From positions 6,399,001 to 6,463,000 of the forward strand of contig NC_064039.1 of assembly GCF_932526225.1 (NCBI RefSeq): a stretch of DNA of 64,000 bases, read 5' to 3'. This document shows, piece by piece, positions 1-11,526 of the stretch. The notes under the pieces are model-generated. The model was not told the origin of the DNA. It worked only from the letters and a program-made list of their open reading frames with translations, and did not search any database. Position numbers and translations under genes: made by a program. Source of the DNA: Nematostella vectensis (lineage: Eukaryota > Cnidaria > Anthozoa > Actiniaria > Edwardsiidae). Each line of letters opens with the position of its first letter. Position 1 is the stretch's first letter.

Positions 1-528
1 ACTTGGAGTTTTCACGTTGTCGTTTGAAGAAAAACGGCTAAAATGTATCAGACAGGACCCATTTCAAAGTATATTTCACGCCTGCCTCTTTGAATTCTCA
101 ATTGTTTTCTGCCGTCGTCTTTCGCGTTGCCGTTGTCGTCCCTATTTTCGTCCCTATTTTTGCAGATACCTATGTACGCGGCACATAGAAAGAAATGCCG
201 CAGTGTCTTCGATAGATAATGCAACAAACTGTGCCATCCAGATAACTCGCCAGCGAAGGTCTTCACTATAAGACTGCGGCATATTTACTGAAAACCTGTT
301 ACAACATATATTACCCATATTACCTCGCGGTATGGGCGCGTGCGGCAGAGCGCTCTTAGACAACGTTTATTGAAATAGCTGTATGTTGCTTTTACTGATT
401 GAGGTCAAAACTGCTGTCACAGAAGCGCTTGGATTTTTCCGTTTTTGAGTAGCTAGTAGAGCTACAGTCACAAGTGATAAGAATTGTTTACTCAAATAAT
501 TGAATTTTGCGACCTTCTTTTGTGTCAG

Positions 529-3500
529 GGACAACTCAAACGACTCACTACCCAGTGCCGCCAGTACAAGCACAACCAGCAGCGCAGAATCCCTTTCCAA
601 AACAACCTCCTCCACGTCCAAAAAGAAAGGTCTAAAGGGATCCATCGGTCGAATCTTTAGTGGTAAGAAAGAAAAAGGCAAAACTAAAGATGGCAAGCCA
701 CAGGATGGAGATACGGCATCCATAGACTCGTCTACGTCTGGCCAGCGAGAGATGGACAGAGGTGTGAAGAAGAAGTCTCAACTGCTGTCAGAGGCTCTCT
801 CTGCCGGCACGCCCTTTGCGCTCTGGAACGCGCCTACCGTGGTGGCTTGGCTAGAGGTAAGTCAACACCCAAACGTAACGAGGTTTGCAAAGAGTACGGT
901 GCAACCCTGATAACTTGGCCTCCCCGCTTACTCGGACTTACTGCGAGTTCCAAGACACTAACTCAAACCATTTCTCCTCGGAAAACTCGAACTCCCGTTT
1001 CTCAAATTGTTTTTCGTCTACCTTGAGAGTTTAACGACATAAAACAGTGGTAGCTCTATTTAGCGGCCACCGCGCGGGACCCGTAAAGGTGTCCGCGTAG
1101 AGCCGGGCGTGGCGCCTAGTGGAGGTAGTCAAATACAGCAAAGTCAAAAGTGCACAAAGATCTTCAAATAAAAATAAAGTGCTATTTCTGCCTTGAATTT
1201 TTATCCCGGGCTTAACTCATGTGCCGGCTTTCAATCCTATTTGGTACACCTCGTCTAGCTGTAATAGAATAACTTATGCTTGAACCAGAGGTAAACTTTG
1301 GTTTTTATCCTTCAGTTGTGAGTGGGGATGCTGGCTTGACTTTGTTTTATACTTCAGTTGTGGGTGGGAATGCTGGCTTGACTTTGTTTTATACTTGAGT
1401 TGTGGGTGGGAATGCTGGCTTGACTTTGTTTTATACTTGAGTTGTGGGTGGGAAAGCTGGCTTGACTTTGTTTTATACTTCAGTTGTGGGTGGAATGCTG
1501 GCTTGACTTTGTGTTTTATCCTTCAGTTGTGGGTGGGAATGCTGGCTTGACTTTGTTTTATACTTCAGTTGTGGGTGGGAATGCTGGCTTCACTTTGTGT
1601 TTTATCCTTCAGTTGTGGGTAGAATGCTGGCTTGACTTTGTTTTATCCTTCAGTTGTGGGTGGGAATGCCGGCCTGGTACGTCGCAGCATGTCAGGCCAA
1701 CGTGAAGAGTGGTGCCATTATGTCGGTGAGTTCTTCCTACTGTGGACTAACTAATAATAATCCTGACCTCTGGTGTTTATTTCTTTGGTAGTTCTGATGC
1801 ATTTTGTATTTTTCCGTTCCAGGCGCTGTCGGATACGGAGATCCAACACGAGATTGGTATCTCCAACCCGCTGCACAGACTCAAGTTGAGACTTGCGATA
1901 CACGAGATCGTGACGCTAACCACACCATCGTCACCACACACCAACAGAAACGTAAGACTCTTATGTACCTGTACACGACGCTAACCACTCCATCGTCACC
2001 ACACACCAACAGAAACGTAAGACTCTTATGTACTTTGTGTTGTACACGACGCTTACCACACCATCGTCACCACACACCAACAGAAACGTAAGACTCTTAT
2101 GTACCTTGTGCTGTACATAACGCTAATCACACCATCGTCACCACACACCAACAGAACGTAAGACTCTTATCTACTTTGTGTTGTACACGACGCTTACCAC
2201 ACCATCGTCACCAAACACCAACAGAAACGTAAGACTCTTATGTACTTTGTGTTGTACACGACGCTAACCACACCATCGTCACCACAAACCAACAGAAACG
2301 TAAGACTCTTATGTATTTGTGTTGGACACGACGCTAACCACACCATCGTCACCACAAACCAACAGAACGTAAGACTCTTATCTACTTAGTGTTGTACACG
2401 ACGTTAACCACACCATCGTCACCACACACCAACAGAAACGTAAGACTCTTATGTACCTTGTGTTGTACACGACGCTAACCACACCATCGTCACCACAAAC
2501 CAACAGAACGTAAGACTCTTATCTACTTAGTGTTGTACACGACGCTAACCACACCATCGTCACCACAAACCAACAGAAACGTAAGACTCTTATGTACTTT
2601 GTGCTGTACATAACGCTAATCACACCATCGTCACCACACACCAACAGAAACGTAAGACTCTTATGTACTTTGTGTTGTACACGACGCTAACCACACCATC
2701 GTCACCACAAACCAACAGAAACGTAAGACTCTTATGTATTTGTGTTGGACACGACGCTAACCACACCATCGTCACCACAAACCAACAGAACGTAAGACTC
2801 TTATCTACTTAGTGTTGTACACGACGCTAACCACACCATCGTCACCACAAACCAACAGAAACGTGACTCTTATGTACCTTGTGTTGTACACGACGCTAAC
2901 CACACCATCGTCACCACAAACCAACAGAAACGTAAGACTCTTATGTATTTGTGTTGGACACGACGCTAACCACACCATCGTCACCACACACCTACAGAAA
3001 CGTAAGACTCTTATGTATTTGTGTTGGACACGACACTAACCACACCATCGTCACCACACACCTACAGAAACGTAAGACTCCTATGTATTTGTGTTGGACA
3101 TGACGCTAACCACACCATCGTCACCACAAACCAACAAAAACGTAAGACTCTTATGTACCTACGGTTATCACTCAATTATTATCACATACCGGCAGAAACG
3201 TAAGCCGTTATACATAGGTGTATTGGTTTGTTGGGGTTAAGTCCATTCTGATGGGTGTGACCATGTTTATGGAGGATCTGTAGACAGTATAAGGTCCCAT
3301 AAATAATGGCTTTACTAAGTTTGTCCTTTGTTATCGCAGTCTCTTGTTTATGGTGAGATGAACCACGAATGGGTCGCTAACAAGTGGCTACCAATGCTTG
3401 GTTTGCCCCAGTACAAGGTAAACTCTAGTCTTATCTCGTTATGATACCAAATGGAGACTTGTTAGTCGGTAATATATCGATATTAAACTAAAGTCTCTTG

Positions 3501-6500
3501 GAATTCTATCTATACCAGTAGTCTTATCTTGTTATCTTCTTGGGTATTCGGAAGTTTTCGTGCTGATATCAATGAAACATCTCCGATGTTATTGTGTTTG
3601 GCAAATTCTAATCTAAGTTTTTCTCTGTACTAGAGTATATTTGAAGAGTGTCTCGTAGATGCTCGAATGCTGGATCATATCAGCAAAAAGGAATACCAGA
3701 AATATTTGAAAGTTGTAGATAGCTTCCATAGGTAAGTTTCTCCTACATTCTTATTATATGTGTGTCTTTTAACATCTTAACATTTCTAAAGTGTTAAGTT
3801 TTAGTTAACCTAGACTTCCTAGTTAAATACTAATTAAGCTGTGGATACCAGGAAAGCTCCTTTTACATTGGCTGATTTGTAGAAGCTTTTGCGATATTTT
3901 TGATATTTGGCAAATGAGGTAGAAACAAATCGTGTTCATATAGCTACATCGAAATTTCATCCAATTATTTGTCTTCCATTGTTGTATGAAAACAATGGAA
4001 GGTAAAACAATGGAAGACGAAACAATGGAAGAAATATTGTGCGGCTGACTTAGGCTCTTTAAAGCACTAGTAAAGTAGTAAAGGGTGTTCTTGTTGTTCA
4101 TCAATTGTTCGATATCCTTACAGAACCTTCAATAATTAATCGTAGCGGTAGTCTGTGTCTTACAGATAATTTATACCAGAATTTTTTTTCTCAGACATAG
4201 TATACAGTGCGGCGTAAAATGCTTAAGTTTATTAAACTACGATAAAAAGGTCAGTTTGCATGCCATGTTGTCCTCTTGCTCTGTGTCCTTTGTATGATGA
4301 CATATCCCCTCTTTGTTTCCCTAATGCTTAAGTTTATTAAACTACAATAAAAAGGTAAGTTTGCATGCCGTGGTGTCCCCACGCTTGCTCTGTGTGCTAT
4401 TTATGATGGCATATCCCCTCGTTGTGTTCCTATCTAGACTCTAGAACTGTGTGTTTTTCTCACAGCTTCTCGAGAAGAGGCAGCAATACTCTAAAGATGA
4501 ACAAAAAGGTACAACTCACCTTAAGCGTCCATATGTTTCTCTCTTCTTTCTTTTATATTTTTCCTCTTGCCCCTCATTCCCTCTTGCCCGACAATGGCAT
4601 TATCGAATATGTGGCATACTCATCTTTGTTTTAACTGATATGGATACAACAAAAAATGCAATCTTGTAAGACTGATTTGGTCCCACTGAAGCTTTTACTA
4701 ACATCGCACGGTTTTGTGCTCCAGACGTTCTTGTGTGGAGTAACGCACGACTCATTAAGTGGATGAAGCACGCCGGGCTAGAAGAGTACGCGGACAACCT
4801 CCGACAAACAGGCATACATGGAGCGCTCATCGCACTGGACGAGAGCTTCGACCACAATGCGCTAGCATACGCGCTACAGATCCCAAGCCAAAACACACAG
4901 GTATGACATACTCCTTAGATACCTTTGGCTGGAATACATACAGGTACACCAAATGGATCTCCATTCATGACACACAGGTACGACATACTCCTTAGATACC
5001 TTTGGCTGGAATACATACAGGTACACCAAATGGATCCTCCTCCAGCCATAGATACGCCTATAGCTATACATACCAAATACATCCCAATACACAGATATGA
5101 CCTAACACCTTGGATATCTTCAGCTGGGATACATAATTGTATCAAACCACCTGAAGCCAAAAAACAACGATATAGCATAACGCCTTGAATATCTTCAGCA
5201 AGGATATATGCAGGGGTACTCTAAGATGTTAGTGGCTAGAATTTCTAAGTTTCCTTGTTTTCATGTTCGTTTTCGCTAGTAGTCGCTACAAACTATTCAC
5301 GGTAGCCATTACATATTTGAAGATTTAACTTTTTGCCTTAACAGATTCGTCAAGTCTTAGAAAAAGTTTTCGCCTGTCTGTTGGCCAGCGGCACGGATCG
5401 GGTGATATCTGGAGAGGTCAGTATGACATCCCTCTTTTATAAACGCAGTGTCGCTTCTTGAGTTTCACGAGACTTAATGCGACACTTAGATCAAAGTGCG
5501 GCGCAAACACGAGAGGGTGTTCACACGATTAAGTAGTTTAAGACTTAGTCCCTTGTAAGTCCCTTGTGCCTTATGATCAGGATCGGAAATCTGGTGTAAT
5601 TTGTGTTCACACGGTATAATAACGGTGTAATCCAACAGTATTATACTGTTGGATCACCGACCCCGCCTTCTGAAATTTGCTGACATAGTAAACGCATTTA
5701 AGGTCTGTTAACTTTATTTCCTTTCGCTGTAGATTATTTATAAACAGCCAGATAAACCGACTCGTGTTTGTGTTTTTTTTTTTGTTTCACTTCAGCTTGC
5801 CGATGGTAGTGAACTAAAGAGATCTAAGTCATGGCGTAAGATGTTCAAAGCCAAAGAGAAGGGCAAGCAATCGAAGGAGAAAGACCCAGCTCGCCGCCAT
5901 TCCTCGGGCTCAGAGTCCTCTCTGAGTCAGTGCAGCACTAGCTCCTCGCCTAAGCTCTCGCATAGAGGTTCATTCAAGAGAAATGACGCTAAAACAATAG
6001 GTAAGCGGCGATGGGCCCATTCGAGGCAAATAGAGGGGGTTCAATATATCACACGTATATTTGTCCCAGAATTGACAATAAGAAAGATGGAGAAGAACTA
6101 GTCACGAAATACCCTCAAAATACCAGATGATTATTAAATGGATTAACGTCGCGAGACTTGATCAATTGCGCGTCACATTCGACTGACTTTACTCGACAAT
6201 AAACATACGGGCTGCTCCACAGATTTAAGTTTACTCGTTAATAAAGTATGTTTAGAGACGGCAGCTCCAGCTTAACGTCCTTGTTTGAGGAGTCGTGGGA
6301 TTCATAGTCCCTAGCGTACAGAGGCCGCACGACCGTTCAGGCCCGTGCCCGTGCAAAATTGGACCTAATTTCCGTGGAGGGGGGGGGGGGGGGGGGGGGG
6401 ATGTGGAGAGAGTTTCCCCGGGTTCGTACCCTCATCGTCATCGCACTGGGGTCTTGATGTAGGTCTTACTGTAATGTTTGTTTGTATTCCGTTGCAGAGG

Positions 6501-6532
6501 GTGGCTCTTCCGTTCAAGGGAGGCAGTCCTAG
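529..6532 (+). CDS. PPFIA: Liprin-alpha, C-terminal part with three SAM domains (5' end outside window)
   Basis: Liprin-alpha is a cytoplasmic scaffold of synapses and cell-matrix contacts; its SAM domains bind partners such as CASK and liprin-beta. Exons by splice sites and phase: 529-856, 1654-1725, 1823-1951, 3340-3417, 3634-3731, 4195-4249, 4466-4508, 4725-4900, 5345-5416, 5796-6000, 6498-6532 (stop TAG 6530-6532). They join into 429 codons plus a stop with no break. The visible protein starts with a Ser/Thr-rich and Lys-rich stretch, then SAM1 at about residues 98-163 (contains [16 protein letters not shown]), SAM2 at 180-250 ([19 protein letters not shown]) and SAM3 at 268-345 ([20 protein letters not shown]), then a basic Ser-rich tail. 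[12 protein letters not shown] is typical of liprin-alpha rather than kazrin. The N-terminal coiled coil must lie upstream. The tail ends in GRQS and lacks the PDZ-binding end of vertebrate liprin-alpha, so another 3' exon is possible. Several introns carry duplicated splice junctions. Confidence 0.93.
1306..1675 (+). repeat. Minisatellite made of copies of the 3' splice site of liprin exon 1654-1725
   Basis: About eight units of 41-44 bases precede the true exon. Each carries a T-rich tract, TTCAG or TTGAG, and then TTGTGGGTGGGAATGC, which is the first part of the exon. The last unit is the real acceptor at 1652-1653. Confidence 0.93.
1905..3160 (+). repeat. Minisatellite made of copies of the 5' splice site of liprin exon 1823-1951
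   Basis: About 18 units of 65-70 bases. Each repeats the last part of the exon (ACCATCGTCACCACA, then CAACAGAAAC), the donor GTAAGACTCTTATGTA and some intron. The first unit is the real exon end and donor at 1951/1952; nearly all others keep the GT. Confidence 0.94.
4217..4440 (+). repeat. Two-copy tandem duplication of the end of exon 4195-4249 with its donor
   Basis: Bases from about 4217 (ATGCTTAAGTTTATTAAACT) to 4320 recur from about 4323 to 4435 with substitutions and small indels. The second copy has a stronger donor (AAAAAGGTAAGT) than the real one (AAAAAGGTCAGT). Confidence 0.88.
4890..5110 (+). repeat. Tandem duplication of the donor of exon 4725-4900
   Basis: The junction ACACACAGGTATGACATACT recurs at about 4972 as ACACACAGGTACGACATACT with roughly 60 bases of following intron, and in weaker form near 5090. 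The unit is about 80 bases. Confidence 0.85.
6379..6400. repeat. Poly-G tract, 22 bases
   Basis: Uninterrupted G run in the last liprin intron, just before the terminal coding exon. Confidence 0.98.
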
Positions 6533-9500
6533 TACGTAAACATACAGAAATCACAAATTGTCTCTACAAAAGGTAAATGATAGTCGCAAACACGTCACCT
6601 TTCTTTTGTTATTTTTAAACCCGACTGTGCCATAGTTGCTTAATAGTCCAGGGATCCGTAGCCAGTACGAGGCAAATAGAGACTCAGTCGTGATCTCAGG
6701 ACCGTTGCCAATAATAAAGCGAATATAGGCACATGCCCCAGTCATGATCTCAAAGAAGTAGCCAGTTTGAGAACCGAGTCACTTGCCTTAAGAAACGTGA
6801 TAACAATCTATTCACACTAGTTATAAGGCTCACCATTTTGGCCACACTGTCCCGGTCATGATCATATTTTTTTCTGTGAAAGTAAATTTTTCTCGGAAAA
6901 TGGTGTATTCCTGCTTTGGTTCTGTGTGTAGTCACCATTTCTTTGTCCAGTGATGTATCTTTTTGTATTTTATTATTTTGCAGGTGAATGAATGAGAAGG
7001 ATCAAATTTCCATTGGGGGTATTATCTATGCCACATACATAGAAATTATAAATACAGATTTATTTTTCATACAAAGTAGATAAAATGCGGAGAAACACCC
7101 GCCAAGCTAACCAAAGCATTTAGAAATGCTATATATGCAACGGCCGCATCTCCATTTGAGTTGTTAATCGCTATAACATTTCTAAGAAAATTTCTAGGAT
7201 TTCCATTATTTCATATGTTTATACAGAAAATATTTCCACCATTCTATTTCGTAGATCTCGCCAAAACGATCGGGTTTTTACGTGCTAAGATTCCCCGATA
7301 TTCTAACGATTCAGCTGGATTCACTCTCCATGTCATTTTATAGATTTCCTTACCAACGATCTAGTTGTCACGGCGCGACATTTAAGAGATCTCTTTTCCA
7401 TGATTCTATAGCCTTCAATAAACAGTTGTCCGTAAGCTCGTTCCCAGGTTCTTATGTGTACATAATTGTGTTATGATAGAGGTACTAAGAAGAAACTGGG
7501 AACGAGGAAGGCGTTCTTACGTCGTTTAGGCCCCCGTGCTTTCGATTCTTGCTTGTATGTTAGCGAGTACGTACGTATTCGTCTTTTCAAGTGGCAATCA
7601 CGTGCGATTGCGTCCGCTTCGGCCAGATCGTTGATAGCTTCTTCACTGTGCAATATTACAATCTGTACCGTGCAGCTTACAAATAGGTGAGGATACTTTC
7701 TGACAGTCCTCAGTCTAGTCTCTTATTAGTCTATACCTTTCTACTGAATGACGTTTGTCAGGCCTCAGACACTGAATGTACACATGGGGTTTGAGGCAGA
7801 AATCGTTGGAGCTTGCTCTCTTAATGATTCTCCTTAAAACTCAGATTTGTTCCAAGCCCGTATAGGGGAGAATTTTCAAGTTTATTTTTTTCGCGTGGAT
7901 AGTAATCAAGTCTGTTCGCTGAGGCAAGTCGAAAATTACCCAGAAGACCCTGGGCACGAGGAAGCCAATGCCAGGACCTGTTTGATATTCTGTGGTGTGC
8001 TAACCGTTGCCTCGGTTGCGTGCGGTATGTCCCAGGCCCTCGAATGTTCTGTCAAGTGAGCCCGCAATCTTATTGCACGCAAATGTTACATTTTATTTCT
8101 TGGAAATTCACCCTTTAAAAGAACGAATATTGGGTATCTGCTGGCAGATTTATGTAGCTAACATGGAAACTCCGGAATGAATCAAAATAGGTCAAATTAG
8201 AATTTAAAGGAATTGCTTATATACAGCAAATTTATAAATATATGAATCATATAAATACGGTTTATTATACTTAAACATATATTTCACAACGGTGTCTGTG
8301 TTTAACATCAATCTGTGATTGTAGTAAGTTGTATTCCTGTTTTGGGAACCTCTTGTCAGATAGTTGTTATAAATACAGAAACCATTAGCTTTACTATTTA
8401 TGGTTTTGTATATCGCTTCATATCGCTTAAAAAATCAAAGTCATTTTCACGTCTATCACCTTTTGTATAACTACTTGTACCAGCTCGTACTTGTGTCTTA
8501 ACTAGTGATGTCCATGTGTTTAAGGATAATACTTTGACCCCTGATAGTAACTAAAGGTTTTTTCTCGAACTTATTTGTCATTCGAATGTGCTAAACAAAA
8601 TACTGAAAGTCGTAAACTATGCTAATTGGGGAACATTTCGAAATTCAACAAAAACATATTTTTCCAAAGTATTTTTTTTGTCTTTGAAGGAATTCGTGTA
8701 TAGCATTAGAGCTTCGATGGCAATTACGTATAACCTCTTGTTGCAATTATTGATGGATTGACAGTACTTGTTCACATAAAATGCCTGGAACATGTGAACT
8801 CTGTCGTCTGTTATTTAACTTTACGCCACTCCCGTGCTACTCTTTGTACATAGACCACTTCTAGCATTCCTTTCTAGCAGAATTCTAGATGTCGTCTTGT
8901 CTCTCATGTTTCTCAGCGCTTTCGAGATCTCTGCTAGCAGAAAATTTTCATGACACCTTTAAATCAGAGAAGAGGTCGTTTTTGATAATCGCTAGACTCG
9001 GATGTTGTACTGAATTAGGACTCGTGTTACCGAAATGCTTGTTGAAGGCTGAAAATAAAGAATTTTTTATGCTGGTTACGTTTTGCTACTTGGAGCACTA
9101 GTGAAACTCTAGCTTTCCCCTTTCATCGGGAGCCCCTCCCCCCAACGCACGCCACGCGACCAATAGGCGCAATGATCAAACCGCTCGCAAAAGCCGATGG
9201 GTCTCAACATTCCATTTGACCATATCTTCTGTGTTCAAACATAGCGCGTGACCCTATTTAGGCTCTAACAGATACTCGGATTTTCCTTAGTTGTTTTTTC
9301 CCCATAGATGGTTTATCTTGATAATAACAACGAATAAGTTGTAACCATCCCTTTTATTATCGCTCAGTTTTTTCCATTTTTCTTCACTTTTTTTCGTCTT
9401 TGTTCTTGGGAGGTATCACTAACGGACCAGCAACCTTGGACGGATTATCGTCTCTGGCCTCTACGCTGCAAATAAACATTCGACAACCTCATATTCTCAA

Positions 9501-11193
9501 TATGCTATATATGTTTAAAATGGCGAAAGGCAAAAAGTACCGTATCGCATCCATAGCGCCGGGCGAAAACACCGCGGAAAAAGTCGGAAGGATATTTAGG
9601 GGCCGTCATTTTGTTCGTCAGAGGAAAACTCGCGTTATAAGCGTACGCTTATACAAACATTCCATTAAGCCCGAGAAGTGTTCTCTATCCTTATCTAACT
9701 TTATAATTTGTTTTTAAAGCGTATCAGTAAGATATTGCTTTAAGTTTTTCCGTTATTGGGGATATTTACGCTAAATTGGTAACCAAGGTAGGTACTTCAT
9801 GTATTTTCTCGACGTTACATGTGTGTCCGTATAACGATAATAATAAAGATGATAAAATATGATATAACTGTGGAATTAAATGATACTTTTTGTACATCTG
9901 TACGCAATCAAATACATGAATGGGTGCGAGCATAGTAAATTTGTCGCGATGCTCTTCTGCCTCTCCCTCGTATCCCTACAAGCCCCTCCCTCGTATCCCT
10001 ACAAGCCCCTGCCCATCTTGGCTGCCCTTCTTCCGCTGTGATTGTGGTATGTGTCGTTACCACCTCTTTCAACAAGGCACGCCTACATGGGTGTTTAGCT
10101 AGTGTCTCTTGATTGCGCGGATCGGGTTCGTCGTCCTGTATGATCTGTCTGCTTTCAGTGACGAATGAGTTTCCCCGGTAAGTCGTTCCAGCACCGGTGG
10201 CAGTGAGAGATGGACACCCTAACGACGAGAATGAAGTCCAGAGGGATTTATAATTAGATTACACCTCTCTGATGAGTTCGGTTTCAATTTCGGTCAAAGT
10301 GTGGTTAACGCTTACAGCCGCTTACCCAGGATTGGCTGAGGGCAGGTGCGCATCCTCGCGAGCCCAGGACGTCGCGGTCAGCGTGACGAGGCGCGAGAGC
10401 GAGGTGGCAGAACCGCGACGCCCTTATCGTTTTTTACAATGTCTGTGTCGTTACAAGAAGCCTTGATTACTTCCGAAGAAGCCTTATAACATTAGGCAAT
10501 CAATCTTGTATTTAAAATGTTATTAATAGGGTACTTTTTAACATATAGCGATAATAATAAAGATAATTATAATAAAAAATATTTTCATTGTTATTTTAAA
10601 GGCATATTTATGGGCACGGTATATCTCCAGCCAAAAGTTATATATATTTTTTGCTTTGAGCGGACCTTCAAGCCACCCCCCCCCCCCCCCCTGGCTACGG
10701 GTCTGTTTTGTTACCCTCAAGAGAAGCGTTTTACCTTATATCATCTTTAGCGGCCTCAATCTTCGACTTATCCACACTCCATTCGTGCGTACGCTCTGCG
10801 AGATTAGGCTTGACATCTTTTGCTTTCTCTGTGCTCTTGTTGCTGCCGACCCTGTCAATTATGAAAACGTGAACTTTCACAACAAACGATGAATCTGGAG
10901 CGAGGTTAGTAGGTGCAGTTTGGTGTGTAGTGTGGTGCGGGTTAGCATGACAGTTTACAGCTTTTCTTGATGACGTCATCGATGACGTCACTCAAAACGG
11001 CAATACTCGTATTTTATCCACAGGGAGCTCACCTCTACGGTTTGAATAAAGTTAGAGTTGTTTCTTTAGCTTTGCGCTGTTGATTATTTTTGGCGCGTGT
11101 GTGCGTTTGTATCTCATGTCTACTTTTTCGGCGCCCGGTCCTTTCTGGCGCTCTCTCATTGGTTAGAGGTCTAACGGCCGTCCCGTCTGTGAA
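6533..11193. other. Liprin 3' UTR and intergenic sequence without a supportable gene
   Basis: AATAAA-type signals lie at 6713-6718 and near 7416 and could end the liprin transcript. Open frames here are short, AT-rich and mostly begin at non-ATG codons. A 22-base duplication (CTCCCTCGTATCCCTACAAG) lies at 9963-10012 and a poly-C run near 10677-10692. A single copy of the CRE-like palindrome lies at 10971-10990. Confidence 0.6.
10971..10990. promoter_or_regulatory. Double CRE-like palindrome
   Basis: The sequence is TGACGTCATCGATGACGTCA, a perfect 20-base palindrome with two consensus TGACGTCA CREB/ATF sites. Its flanks, read on the minus strand (GAGTATTGCCGTTTTGAG), match the repeat units at 13.4-13.8 kb, so this is an inverted, dispersed copy of the same element. 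It lies about 200 bases before the ATG at 11194, but any regulatory role is inference. Confidence 0.6.
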
Positions 11194-11526
11194 ATGGCTT
11201 CCATGTCAGACATCTGGGCAGGCGAGTTTCTTCAATGTAAATATCGCACAGTTGGACTCGAAGAAAATGTTACAAAACTTTTTGGTAAACTTAGATCAGC
11301 TATTTCCAGAAGAATATGCAAAACCTGTAAACGGAAGATTGACTCGTTAGTCAAAAGAGTGAAAATTCTGAATGAAGATAAGGCATTGAATGGCTTCTTT
11401 TATAATTCGTCGCGTGATATTTCTACGGAGGACGCCGTTTCGAATGCGGGCTTATTATCCCGCAGCGGATACAGTATACGTTTCACGCATACGCTAGTCA
11501 TTGTGGGCTCAAATAGTGGCCAGTAA
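11194..11526 (+). CDS. Hypothetical 110-residue ORF, possibly a small gene or first exon
   Basis: An ATG in good context (GTGAAATGG) opens 110 codons with a basic centre (ISRRICKTCKRKIDSLVKRV) and a CxxC pair. I recognise no family. Upstream are a CCAAT-type motif (ATTGG near 11159) and the CRE-like palindrome at 10971. No clear donor or poly-A signal fixes its structure. It could be a chance ORF in a repeat-rich intergenic region; it stands out only because its codon use and length are better than those of neighbouring ORFs. Confidence 0.3.
   Translation: MASMSDIWAGEFLQCKYRTVGLEENVTKLFGKLRSAISRRICKTCKRKIDSLVKRVKILNEDKALNGFFYNSSRDISTEDAVSNAGLLSRSGYSIRFTHTLVIVGSNSGQ

Noticed and set aside
1905-3160. 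CRISPR array
   Set aside because: The regular repeats include exon and splice donor and lack unique spacers; the genome is eukaryotic.
9400-9717. 105-codon ORF
   Set aside because: Starts at a non-ATG codon, shows no family resemblance and sits in intergenic DNA.
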